Origin: Candidatus Eiseniibacteriota bacterium
GTDB lineage: Bacteria > Joyebacterota > Joyebacteria > Joyebacterales > Joyebacteraceae
DNA: 12,280 bases
Assembly: GCA_030638405.1 (NCBI GenBank)
Contig: DAOWER010000008.1
Span: 1 to 12,280 of the forward strand
Direction of reading: 5' to 3'
The position numbers and the translations under genes are program-made. The notes under the pieces are model-generated. The model did no database searches. It worked only from the letters and a program-made list of their open reading frames with translations, and was not told where the DNA came from. Below, one piece after another: positions 6,500 through 12,280 of this stretch (positions within the stretch are counted from its first letter, which is position 1; every line of letters begins with the position of its first letter).

Positions 6500-7389
6500 C
6501 ACGAAAGGGATGCATCTGGGGATGGCTCATCGGTGTGCTTGGGCTGCTCGTCATCTTCCTGGTGACGATAGTGGCGATAGAGTCACTGCTTGGCCAGTCT
6601 CTGTCGTTCCCGAGCTATGGGGCGCGCGTCGGCCTCATCAGGGTGGAGGGAGGGATCTACGACTCCCGCCGGGTCATAGACGACCTGGAGCGAATGGCTG
6701 AGGACCCGGGTATCCGAGCGATCGTGCTCAGGGTCGACAGCCCGGGCGGCGGTGCGGCCGCCTCACAGGAGATCTACGACTGCATTCGCGGTGTCCAGGA
6801 GCAGGGCATACCGCTGGTGGTATCGATGGGTTCCGTCGCCGCGTCAGGCGGTTACTACATCGCCTGCACGGCGGACACCATATTCGCGAACCCGGGCACG
6901 CTGACGGGCAGCATCGGTGTCGTCATGTCGTTCACCAACCTCGAGGAACTCTTCGGGAAGATCGGTTTGGATTTCGAGGTCATCAAGAGCGGCAGGTTCA
7001 AGGACACGGGTTCATGGAGCCGCCAGATGACCGACGATGAGCGGGCTCTTCTGCAGGGGACCATCGACGACATCCACGCGCAGTTCGTCGAGGCGGTCGT
7101 TGAGGGACGCGGGATGGGTTACGATGCGGTCGCGGCCCTCGCGGACGGGAGGATATTCTCCGGCCGCCAGGCCCTTGAAGCCGGCCTGGTGGATCGCCTG
7201 GGTACCCTGGAGGACGCTGTGGAGGTCGCTGCACTGATGGGCGGGATCGAGGGCGAACCGCACGTGGAGGAGCCGGTCAGGCGTGAGAGATTGACACTGT
7301 GGCAGCTTCTGTCGGGCACCGCCTCCAACCTGCTGCAGCCGGAGGCCTCGAGCGTGGGAGCCCACTACATATACAGGCCCTCCAAGTGA
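6496..7389 (+). CDS. sppA: Signal peptide peptidase SppA, short (single-domain) form
   Basis: A 297-residue S49-family serine protease that degrades cleaved signal peptides in the membrane. One membrane segment lies at about residues 9-30 (GWLIGVLGLLVIFLVTIVAI), then the protease domain. The catalytic Ser-Lys pair is Ser117 in MGSVAASGGYYIA and Lys169 in KSGRFKD. The 52-residue spacing equals that of the B. subtilis SppA dyad (S147/K199). DSPGGGAAAS (81-90), GTLTGSIGV and LADGRIFSGRQALEAGLVD are further family motifs. The length fits the short archaeal/Bacillus-type SppA, not the double-domain E. coli form. Its ATG overlaps the aldolase stop (ATGA), with AGGTGA at 6484-6489, so it is translationally coupled to the BMC operon, although no link of SppA to microcompartments is known. 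Confidence 0.94.
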   Translation: MTRKGCIWGWLIGVLGLLVIFLVTIVAIESLLGQSLSFPSYGARVGLIRVEGGIYDSRRVIDDLERMAEDPGIRAIVLRVDSPGGGAAASQEIYDCIRGVQEQGIPLVVSMGSVAASGGYYIACTADTIFANPGTLTGSIGVVMSFTNLEELFGKIGLDFEVIKSGRFKDTGSWSRQMTDDERALLQGTIDDIHAQFVEAVVEGRGMGYDAVAALADGRIFSGRQALEAGLVDRLGTLEDAVEVAALMGGIEGEPHVEEPVRRERLTLWQLLSGTASNLLQPEASSVGAHYIYRPSK

Positions 7390-7404
7390 CCTGCACAAAA
7401 GGAT

Positions 7405-7433
7405 TTGACAGACCCGGGCCCGATTGTTAGGAT
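7405..7433 (+). promoter_or_regulatory. Sigma70-type promoter of the HU operon
   Basis: TTGACA (7405-7410), a 17-base spacer and TAGGAT (7428-7433) form a near-consensus vegetative promoter. Transcription should start near 7440, leaving a leader of about 145 bases before the HU start at 7585. It lies 15 bases after the sppA stop; no terminator is evident between them, so read-through from the BMC operon is possible. Confidence 0.75.
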
Positions 7434-7493
7434 GTGATTCGCGTATCCTTGACGGATGAGGGTGACCCGTTTCCTGACGGTGGCGATGCGGTT

Positions 7494-7516
7494 GCGCCGC
7501 CCCCGGGGGGGCGCGC
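7494..7516 (+). other. Extremely GC-rich near-palindrome in the HU leader
   Basis: The leader contains GCGCCGCCCCC followed directly by GGGGGGGCGCGC. Five C-G pairs close with no loop, and one shift or bulge extends the stem into the flanking GCGC. As RNA this would be a stable structure about 70 bases before the HU start, possibly for mRNA stability or autoregulation. The rest of the 195-base gap between sppA and HU holds only the promoter and the GGAGG at 7571-7575. Confidence 0.35.
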
Positions 7517-7584
7517 TCAAGGACAGGCAATCGGGACGCTGTCCGGGCGAGAGAGACGAGCTCCGACGACGGAGGTTCAGGGCC

Positions 7585-7938
7585 ATGACGAAAGCCGACC
7601 TTGTGGATATCGTCGCAGGCAAGACCGGCCTCACGAAGCGGGATGTGTCCCAGGTCGTGGAGGCTTTGCTTGAGGCCATAAAGGCCTCACTTGCCCAGCA
7701 CAGGCACATAGAGATCCGGGAATTCGGCACGTTCAAGGTCAAGAAACGCAAGGCCAGCATGAAGTACAACCCGCGGGACCGTTCCCAGAAGGTGGTGGTC
7801 CCGGAGAAGATGGTGCCGGTATTCAAGCCAAGCAAGTTCCTGAAGGAGAGAGTCAACTGGAGCGGGCAGGAGGAGGCGCCTGGCGGCACAGCGGGCCCCG
7901 AGTCCGTAACTGGAAGTTCAGAGGAGGCAAATGTCTAG
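7585..7938 (+). CDS. HU/IHF-family DNA-binding protein with C-terminal tail
   Basis: A 117-residue nucleoid protein of the HU/IHF family, which binds and bends DNA as a dimer. The start is ATG 7585 (MTKADLVDIVAGKTGLTK), the usual family N-terminus, with GGAGG at 7571-7575. The dimerising helices cover about 1-38, IREFGTFKV (43-51) is the beta-saddle entry, and the arm carries the conserved tip motif NPRD with Pro62, the intercalating proline. KPSKFLKERV (80-89) ends the standard fold. A further 28-residue acidic/Gly-rich tail (SGQEEAPGGT..., ending EEANV) is extra compared with the typical 90-residue HU. The frame stays open upstream to ATG 7456, but the extra 43 Arg-rich residues look like translated leader. 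Whether it is HU or an IHF subunit is not resolved. Confidence 0.93.
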   Translation: MTKADLVDIVAGKTGLTKRDVSQVVEALLEAIKASLAQHRHIEIREFGTFKVKKRKASMKYNPRDRSQKVVVPEKMVPVFKPSKFLKERVNWSGQEEAPGGTAGPESVTGSSEEANV

Positions 7939-8026
7939 TCTGAAGAAGAAGCGCAGAGCCAAGATGGCGAAGCACAAGCTCAAGAAGAGACGCAGGAAGG
8001 ATCGTCATAAGAAGAAGAACCGCTAG
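7931..8026 (+). CDS. AURKAIP1/COX24-domain small basic protein (31 aa, ribosome-associated type)
   Basis: ATG 7931 to TAG 8024-8026 encodes 31 residues, of which about two-thirds are Lys or Arg (MSSLKKKRRAKMAKHKLKKR and so on, ending in KNR). The pattern KKKRR-KM-KHK-KKRRR-DRHKKK matches the AURKAIP1/COX24 (DUF1713) family, whose mitochondrial members include ribosomal protein mS38 and whose bacterial members are about 30 residues long. It overlaps the end of the HU gene by eight bases in another frame; AGGAGG at 7922-7927 lies inside the HU tail codons only three bases upstream. It is readily missed by gene callers because of its length. A role in the small ribosomal subunit is inferred from the family. 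Confidence 0.85.
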   Translation: MSSLKKKRRAKMAKHKLKKRRRKDRHKKKNR

Positions 8027-8041
8027 GCAAGGACGTCCACA

Positions 8042-8593
8042 GTGTCGAAGAGGCCGCTCGACGTGAGAAGGGTGACGGGGCTCGTGAACCACGGGCCCAC
8101 GGTGCTGGTGTCGTGCCGGCATGCGGGGCGGAGCAACCTCATCACACTGGCCTGGGCAACGCCGGTCAGCATGGATCCCCCGATGATAGCGATTGCGGTG
8201 GCGCCGGCGCGGTTCTCGCACGATCTCATAGCGCGTTCCGGGGAGTTCGTGATCAACGTCCCGGGCTCCGGTCTCCTGCGGCCCGTATGGCACTGCGGGA
8301 CCACATCGGGGCGAGACGGTGACAAGTTCAGGGGAGCCGGCCTCACGGAGATTCGTGGGAGCGCTGTTCAGGCTCCTCTTGTTGGGGAGTGTTTCGGGCA
8401 CGCCGAGTGCAGGGTGATCCACGCGCCTACGACCGGCGACCACACGCTGTTCGTGGGAGAAGTCGTAGCAGCTTCTGTCGAGAGTTCCGCGTTCGACGGC
8501 GGCCTGAGGCTGCGGAGGCCCTACCATACACTGCACCACCTGGGCGGCTCTCGCTTTCTCACATCGGCGGGAACACAGCTGAGTCCCGTCTAG
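8042..8593 (+). CDS. Flavin reductase-like, FMN-binding split-barrel protein
   Basis: A 183-residue protein of the flavin-reductase-like / flavoredoxin family. GTG 8042 is the start, with AAGGA at 8029-8033, 15 bases after the preceding stop. Family features are the N-terminal VVR-like VTGLVNHGPTVLVSC, NLITLAWATPVS (about 32-43), IAVAPARFSHDLI, EFVINVP, then HCGTTSGRDGDKF (84-96, the signature CG..SGRD.DKF) and the ending HHLGGSRFLTSAG. Such proteins bind FMN noncovalently and reduce or carry electrons for partner oxidoreductases. The partner is unknown here. Position in the HU operon gives no functional hint. Confidence 0.88.
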   Translation: MSKRPLDVRRVTGLVNHGPTVLVSCRHAGRSNLITLAWATPVSMDPPMIAIAVAPARFSHDLIARSGEFVINVPGSGLLRPVWHCGTTSGRDGDKFRGAGLTEIRGSAVQAPLVGECFGHAECRVIHAPTTGDHTLFVGEVVAASVESSAFDGGLRLRRPYHTLHHLGGSRFLTSAGTQLSPV

Positions 8594-8636
8594 GGTCTGT
8601 TCGCGAGTGAGCGGCCGGCAGAGCATGTCATCTCTT

Positions 8637-8641
8637 GGAGG
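8637..8641 (+). promoter_or_regulatory. RBS that favours the ATG 8646 start of the PilZ gene
   Basis: GGAGG lies four bases before ATG 8646. The upstream in-frame GTG 8607 and ATG 8625 lack a Shine-Dalgarno, so the shorter 133-residue protein is preferred. Confidence 0.65.
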
Positions 8642-8645
8642 CGCG

Positions 8646-9047
8646 ATGAGCGACAAGAAGAGAGACGATTGGGGCGGCAGGGAGCGAAGGCAATCCAAGC
8701 GCGTAGAGGCACAGATTGCTCTCCAGCTCTCAGGGGCGGAAAAAGCTTTTCCGGGTGAATCCATCACGACGGAGAGCATCAACGTTGGCGCGGAGGGCGT
8801 TTACTGCCACGTGGGGCACTTCGTGGCGCCGCTGACGAAGCTCCAGGTCACGATGGTCCTGCCCCTGAAGAACAAGAAGGGGCAGGTGAAGAACGAGGTA
8901 CTGAAGACACAGGCCGTGGTGGTGAGATGCCAGCCTTCGGGTGATGACAGTGGCGGTTACAGAATAGCCTGTTTCTTCACGGGGCTGGACTCCGGAACCA
9001 AGAGCACCCTCGAGAACTACGTCCAACAGCACGCGGGGAGAGCGTAG
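8646..9047 (+). CDS. PilZ-domain protein with altered c-di-GMP motif
   Basis: A 133-residue single PilZ-domain protein; the family binds cyclic di-GMP and acts as an adaptor in motility, secretion or envelope control. The first ligand motif, RRxxxR, is present as ERRQSKR (Arg14, Arg15, Arg19). The second, (D/N)xSxxG, reads NVGAEG (46-51), with Gly48 in place of the usual Ser. The beta-barrel follows: PLTKLQVTMVLPLKN, TQAVVVRCQPSG, YRIACFFTGLDSG, ending in a helix (STLENYVQQHAGRA). The Ser-to-Gly change could weaken or abolish c-di-GMP binding, though some PilZ proteins tolerate variation. It is the last gene of the HU unit, 52 bases after the flavin-reductase gene, and is followed by the terminator at 9107. 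Confidence 0.85.
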   Translation: MSDKKRDDWGGRERRQSKRVEAQIALQLSGAEKAFPGESITTESINVGAEGVYCHVGHFVAPLTKLQVTMVLPLKNKKGQVKNEVLKTQAVVVRCQPSGDDSGGYRIACFFTGLDSGTKSTLENYVQQHAGRA

Positions 9048-9106
9048 GCAGACCTTCGGGTTCCACAGCGCGGGCGGGTTCGGGAGTTCGCCAACTGCAC
9101 ATGAAA

Positions 9107-9137
9107 AGACGGCCCGGCGCATAGCGCCGGGCCGTCT
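9107..9137. terminator. Bidirectional intrinsic terminator between convergent genes
   Basis: AGACGGCCCGGCGC (9107-9120) and GCGCCGGGCCGTCT (9124-9137) are perfect 14-base inverted copies around a 3-base ATA loop. They lie between the convergent PilZ and outer-membrane protein genes. On the + strand the stem is preceded by GAAAA and followed by a T-containing stretch (GCCTGTTG), and on the - strand by TTTTC, so it suits termination from both sides. It is the strongest stem in the window. Confidence 0.9.
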
Positions 9138-9158
9138 GCCTGTTGTGAGGGCCACCGT

Positions 9159-10499
9159 CTAGAAGCGGTACGTCGCCTCCACGATGAGAGCGGATTCGTC
9201 GATGCTCTCTTCGTACGCGTAGTCGCTGTCCGCCCGCTCGTAAGCCGCTTTGATCCACGCTATGTCGACCGCCAGAACGGTGTCGATGAGAACACCGCCG
9301 CCCACCGTGAAGTAGGAGCGGTCGCTGAGCACTTCCAGACCGTTGTAGGCGATGGGACGGTGCACGTAGCCGGCTCGCACCCGGAGTGGCCAGGAGGGGA
9401 TCGTCACCTCTGTGCCCACCCCGTATCCGAGCTTCTCGTCGTAGAGGGCCCGCCTCTGCAGCCCGCCCTCTCCCGGCTCGGTTTCTGTGATCCTGCCCGC
9501 GTAGTCCATCTGAGTCCAGTCTGAGTAGTTGAAGTCGACTCCGACGACAATGAAGTCCAGCGGTGCGTAGGCCACCCCTCCGCGGAACGCGAACGGCACC
9601 TTGATCTTGTCGGAGAAAAGCACGCTCCAGTCGGAGATTGTTGTGGAGTCCGGATCGGTGGCCACCAGCTCGGTGTAGCTTCTGGACGTGCCGTCTAAGA
9701 TCAGCGTCGTCGGAGTGTCCATCGCGACCCCGACGGAAAGCCCCTCCATCACGTAGAAGAGACCGCCCAGCGTCCAGCGCCAGCCGCTGATGTCCGCCCG
9801 GTACTGCTCCGCTATGTGCACGTCGGTGTACCTGTCGGAGACGTCGTGGTCGTCGTAGATGTCCCAGAACCAGTCCTTCGAGTAGTCGCCCGTGAGGTAG
9901 GACACCGTGACACCGAGGGAGATGTTCGGGGAGGCGTCGAGGGCGCACGCCGTGGACAGTGCGGTGATGCCGCCGCCTGCGATGTAGTCCTCCTCACTGG
10001 CCCACACGTCGGTCCACGGGTCCTCGCCGGGGTTTTCCTCCCACGTTATCGCGTCCTCGTACGCCGCCAGTCGGTCGTCACTGAAGTCGTAGATCCGCTC
10101 TGCGCTGAGACCGAAAACGAGGCTGCCTCGGAACGTCGGGAACGGGTAGGCGAACCGGAAGGACGCGAAGTCGGTACCCGTCAGGTCGGTGGTAAACGGG
10201 CTGCCTGCCATTTCACCTTCGATTGCGAGCATGCTTCTCCTGAAACCGCCGGACAGCTCCACTCTGTGCAGCCTGGCCATTGCCGCGGGATTAGATGTGA
10301 TGGCGGTCGCATCGTCCGCGACTGCCATGGACACGAATCCCATGCCGGCGGCCCTTGCGCCGGTCACGAGCGGGTTGGTCAGCGGTATCTCGCCCAGAGG
10401 AGCGACGAAGCCCGAGTCGGCGCGGGCGCCCGGCGCCGAGACCAGCAGCATGAGGGCCCCCGCAAGGACTGGGATGTACGTCAGCCGCTTTCTGCTCAT
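9159..10499 (-). CDS. Outer-membrane beta-barrel protein, OMPP1/FadL/PorV-like
   Basis: A 446-residue secreted barrel protein. Residues 1-27 are a Sec signal peptide (SRKRL, hydrophobic core AGALMLLVSAPG, cleavage after ARA). The mature N-terminus contains GARAAGMGFVSMAVADDATA followed by ITSNPAAMARL, the signature of the FadL/OMPP1 and PorV-like families. Alternating aromatic beta strands run through the rest and the chain ends in ATYRF, the terminal Phe expected for BAM-dependent insertion. Predicted loops are very acidic and aromatic (for example EENPGEDPWTDVW and DWFWDIYDDHDV). The start is ATG at 10499 with GAGGAG at 10506-10511 on the - strand, 13 bases after the lipoprotein stop. A transport role for hydrophobic compounds or a type IX-like secretion role are both possible; the sequence does not decide. 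Confidence 0.88.
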   Translation of the reverse strand: MSRKRLTYIPVLAGALMLLVSAPGARADSGFVAPLGEIPLTNPLVTGARAAGMGFVSMAVADDATAITSNPAAMARLHRVELSGGFRRSMLAIEGEMAGSPFTTDLTGTDFASFRFAYPFPTFRGSLVFGLSAERIYDFSDDRLAAYEDAITWEENPGEDPWTDVWASEEDYIAGGGITALSTACALDASPNISLGVTVSYLTGDYSKDWFWDIYDDHDVSDRYTDVHIAEQYRADISGWRWTLGGLFYVMEGLSVGVAMDTPTTLILDGTSRSYTELVATDPDSTTISDWSVLFSDKIKVPFAFRGGVAYAPLDFIVVGVDFNYSDWTQMDYAGRITETEPGEGGLQRRALYDEKLGYGVGTEVTIPSWPLRVRAGYVHRPIAYNGLEVLSDRSYFTVGGGVLIDTVLAVDIAWIKAAYERADSDYAYEESIDESALIVEATYRF

Positions 10500-10512
10500 C
10501 CTTCTCTCCTCG

Positions 10513-11019
10513 CTAGAAACCCTTTTTCGGCTTCGTCCACAGGTGCCGCTCGCCCTCTTCCTTCTCCTTCTGCTCGTCCTTCTTCTTGTCGTCGTTCTTG
10601 TTGTCCTTCTTGACCGGCGGGGTCGCGGGAGGCGGCGGGCGGCGAGTGCCGGACCCGGACTTGCTGAACCCCCAACCGCCCGGAGCCCAGCCGCCTGAGC
10701 TCCAGAGGTGCCTCGTGCCCGTCTCCACCCTGGGCGGTTCGTGATCGTAGCCGGGGTCCCACCACCAGTAGTCGTCGTACCACCAGGGGGCGCCGTAGTA
10801 ACTGCCCCAGCCGTAGTGTGAACTGCCGTAGCTGTAGTAGGGGTGACCGTAAGGGTGGTAGTACGCGGCGTCCGCGTGGCAGTCCGAGCAGCTCCGGTAG
10901 TGGGTGCCCTCCTGGACCACGCTGCTCCCGGTGGGGTGCTTAAGAACCGTGTAGCACCCCGCGTTCAGGAGCAGGAGGGAAACCGTGAGCAGCGCGACCG
11001 CAAGCGCTATCCGTTTCAT
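10513..11019 (-). CDS. Lipoprotein with single CxxCH motif and Tyr/His/Trp-rich region
   Basis: 168 residues from ATG 11019, with GAGGGG at 11027-11032 on the - strand. An upstream in-frame start at 11097 would put 26 extra residues ahead of a perfect lipoprotein signal, so it is rejected. The signal is MKRIALAVALLTVSLLLLNAGC, with lipobox NAGC and lipidated Cys22. Then come CSDCH (44-48), a CxxCH site that could bind one heme c, and a segment of about 55 residues dominated by Tyr, His, Trp and Gly (YHPYGHPYYSYG, WWYDDYWWW). A Pro-rich stretch and a Lys/Asp/Glu-rich stretch follow. The motif RHLW occurs twice, once after the aromatic segment and once near the C-terminus. I do not recognise a named family. 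Co-transcription with the barrel protein suggests an envelope role; heme or metal binding is inference. Confidence 0.8.
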   Translation of the reverse strand: MKRIALAVALLTVSLLLLNAGCYTVLKHPTGSSVVQEGTHYRSCSDCHADAAYYHPYGHPYYSYGSSHYGWGSYYGAPWWYDDYWWWDPGYDHEPPRVETGTRHLWSSGGWAPGGWGFSKSGSGTRRPPPPATPPVKKDNKNDDKKKDEQKEKEEGERHLWTKPKKGF

Positions 11020-11108
11020 CGTGCGTCCCCTCTCTGTCGTTGCCTCGCCAAACACAGGCCATTTAGGACATGTCGGTGAATTCGACGGCCCGCTCACTCC
11101 GTCAATTC

Positions 11109-11137
11109 AACATAACACGCCCCAGGTGCCACGCCAA
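11109..11137 (-). promoter_or_regulatory. Candidate promoter for the lipoprotein/OMP unit
   Basis: On the - strand TTGGCG (11137 to 11132), 17 bases, then TATGTT (11114 to 11109): four of six matches to each sigma70 box. Transcription would start near 11102, leaving a leader of about 80 bases before the lipoprotein start. It is the best candidate seen but weaker than the two + strand promoters. Confidence 0.4.
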
Positions 11138-11138
11138 G

Positions 11139-11156
11139 CGGCGCCGTGAGGCGCCG
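11139..11156. repeat. Perfect palindrome between divergent promoters
   Basis: CGGCGCC (11139-11145) and GGCGCCG (11150-11156) are exact 7-base inverted copies around GTGA. The element lies one base upstream of the - strand -35 box and about 50 bases before the + strand -35. It could be an operator shared by both transcription units, or a hairpin. GC-rich palindromes of this size can also be chance. Confidence 0.4.
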
Positions 11157-11207
11157 GCGACCGGCCCCCCCGTGCCGGCTGCAAGCTCCGCGGGTGCTCG
11201 GAGGGGC

Positions 11208-11236
11208 TTGAGAGGGGCACGGGCGCGTGCTAGACT
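11208..11236 (+). promoter_or_regulatory. Sigma70-type promoter of the TPR lipoprotein gene
   Basis: TTGAGA (11208-11213), a 17-base spacer and TAGACT (11231-11236) lie 31 bases before the start at 11268, predicting a short leader of about 25 bases that carries the GGAGG at 11256-11260. The spacing and TAGxxT box resemble the HU promoter at 7405. Confidence 0.65.
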
Positions 11237-11267
11237 GTGCCCGGAACGTGAGAACGGAGGTTATGTG

Positions 11268-12280
11268 GTGGCTTTCTTCCGACAGAGGCGAATCCCCGGG
11301 GCCGGGGCGCCGCCAATCGGCAGCACCGTTCTGGCCGCTGCCTGCACCGTCGTTCTGCTCGGCGCGTGTGCCCGGCCTGCCGCCGCGGCAGAGCGTCAGC
11401 AGGAGGTGCGGCCCAATGCGCAGGCGTACCTGCACTACAGCCTGGGCCGGCTGATGGAGGTCAGTGGCGCGCTGAGCGACGCCCTGGTGCAGTACCGCAG
11501 GGCCGACTCGATCGACCCTGACCACTGCGAGGTCACCAACGCGGTGGCCCGCACGCTCTACGCACTCGGCATGCTCGCCGAAGCATACGGGAAGAGCGGG
11601 GAGGCCCTCGAACTCTGCCCCGACAATCTCGAGGCGCTCGCCATCCGCGCGGAGCTTCTCCTGGTTCGGGGCGAGCCCGGGGAGGCCGAGGAACTCCTGG
11701 CGAGCGCGGCTGTCGACCACGGCGCTCCGCGAGAGTTCGCGGCTCTCTACGGACAGGCCCTGCTCTCACAGGGGCGAATCGAGGAGGGAGCGGCGTATCT
11801 GCGCTCGCGCTCTGACGCGGACTCGCTAGACCCCACAATCGCATCCATGCACGGGCGCGCGCTGCTGCTTCTGGGGGACTCAGACGGGGCCGTCTCTGAG
11901 TTCAGACGGTCCGCTCGACTGGATCCGGGCAACAGGATCGTGATCGGGATGCTCTCGCGCCTCCTCGTCGCGCTGGACAGGCCGGAGGAAGGCGTGCCTC
12001 TGCTCGAGTGGATCCACGTGAGGTACGAGGCGATGGAACCCGAGCTCATCTCGCTGGCGGCCGGCTACTCGATGATGGGCGAGTCGACTCGAGCACACGC
12101 GATCCTCGACGAGGCGACCGCGAGGTTCGGAGACACGGGGGCCATCCTGCGGGCGCGCGGCGCCACGTACTACGGCGCCGGGGACTTCGACGGCGCCATC
12201 GATGCATACGAGAAGCTGCTTGAAATAGATGAGAACTCGGTCATCGCGCTCAATTTCATCGCCTACACACTGGCGGACGA
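11268..12280 (+). CDS. TPR-repeat lipoprotein, 3'-truncated
   Basis: The frame is open from GTG 11268 to the window end (337 codons seen, no stop). GGAGG at 11256-11260 gives seven-base spacing to GTG 11268; the adjacent in-frame GTG 11265 is a poorer fit and ATG 11263 is out of frame. The N-terminus has basic residues (RQRR), a hydrophobic stretch and lipobox LLGAC with lipidated Cys34. From about residue 52 on it is continuous tetratricopeptide repeats: ALVQYRRADSIDPDH, EAYGKSGEALELCPDN, AVSEFRRSARLDPGN and AIDAYEKLLEIDENS, each with the aromatic/Ala packing and terminal DP or DE turn of TPRs, roughly eight to nine units. It ends in VIALNFIAYTLAD, common in TPR proteins acting at the envelope. 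A scaffold role in the periplasm or at the outer membrane is likely; the partner is unknown. Confidence 0.88.
   Translation, partial: MAFFRQRRIPGAGAPPIGSTVLAAACTVVLLGACARPAAAAERQQEVRPNAQAYLHYSLGRLMEVSGALSDALVQYRRADSIDPDHCEVTNAVARTLYALGMLAEAYGKSGEALELCPDNLEALAIRAELLLVRGEPGEAEELLASAAVDHGAPREFAALYGQALLSQGRIEEGAAYLRSRSDADSLDPTIASMHGRALLLLGDSDGAVSEFRRSARLDPGNRIVIGMLSRLLVALDRPEEGVPLLEWIHVRYEAMEPELISLAAGYSMMGESTRAHAILDEATARFGDTGAILRARGATYYGAGDFDGAIDAYEKLLEIDENSVIALNFIAYTLAD

Noticed and set aside
7456..7584. N-terminally extended HU from ATG 7456
   Set aside because: ATG 7585 has a GGAGG and begins exactly at the conserved HU N-terminus; the extension has no good RBS. Kept as a finding, not as the annotated start.
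8977..9948. 323-codon open frame on the - strand overlapping the barrel gene and PilZ end
   Set aside because: It is another frame of the outer-membrane protein gene, Arg/His/Gly-rich, and crosses the strong terminator at 9107-9137.
9816..10613. 265-codon open frame on the + strand
   Set aside because: It is antisense to the outer-membrane protein and lipoprotein genes, with no RBS or recognisable domain.
11094..11720. 208-codon open frame on the - strand
   Set aside because: It is antisense to the TPR lipoprotein, whose repeats, lipobox, RBS and promoter are all clear on the + strand.
1..12280. CRISPR array, tRNA, rRNA, insertion sequence or integration site
   Set aside because: No regularly spaced direct repeats, no cloverleaf with CCA-type end, no transposase or terminal inverted repeats were seen on either strand.

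Overview
The window is GC-rich (roughly 60-65% by eye) bacterial DNA with tightly packed genes, frequent TTG/GTG starts and strong GGAGG ribosome-binding sites. The 31-residue AURKAIP1/COX24-type protein, the PorV/OMPP1-like barrel with a GARAAGMG...DDATAITSNPAA N-terminus, a CxxCH lipoprotein and a TPR lipoprotein together suggest an uncultured Gram-negative, perhaps a relative of the FCB superphylum (Eisenbacteria/Latescibacteria-like). That placement is inference; no rRNA or other marker gene is in the window.

Region 1 (1-7389, + strand) is most of a bacterial microcompartment (BMC) operon: 5'-truncated pduL phosphotransacylase, two BMC-H hexamer proteins, a BMC-P pentamer, a CoA-acylating aldehyde dehydrogenase, a PduS/RnfC-like Fe-S flavoprotein, a PduT-type BMC-T with its iron-sulfur cysteine, two more BMC-P genes and a class II sugar-phosphate aldolase. 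sppA (membrane signal peptide peptidase) overlaps the aldolase stop codon. Read as a pathway, the aldolase splits a deoxy-sugar phosphate (fuculose- or rhamnulose-1-phosphate) into DHAP and lactaldehyde. The dehydrogenase makes lactyl-CoA plus NADH, PduL makes lactyl-phosphate, and PduS with PduT could carry electrons from NADH out through the shell. The aldehyde dehydrogenase (N-terminal) and aldolase (C-terminal) both carry helical tails that look like encapsulation peptides. No diol dehydratase, glycyl-radical enzyme, alcohol dehydrogenase or kinase is visible; they may lie upstream of the window. The combination of an aldolase core with a PduS/PduT redox module is the most interesting feature here.

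Region 2 (about 7400-9047, + strand) is a second transcription unit with a near-consensus sigma70 promoter (TTGACA-N17-TAGGAT): an HU/IHF-family protein, the 31-residue basic AURKAIP1/COX24-like protein overlapping it, a flavin-reductase-like protein and a PilZ-domain protein. It ends at a strong symmetrical hairpin (9107-9137) that can terminate transcription from both sides.

Region 3 (9159-11019, - strand) is a two-gene envelope unit: a lipoprotein with a CxxCH motif and a Tyr/His/Trp-rich middle, then an outer-membrane beta-barrel protein. Region 4 (11020-11267) is a divergent intergenic region with a promoter candidate on each strand and a perfect palindrome between them. Region 5 (11268 to the end, + strand) is a TPR lipoprotein cut off by the window edge.
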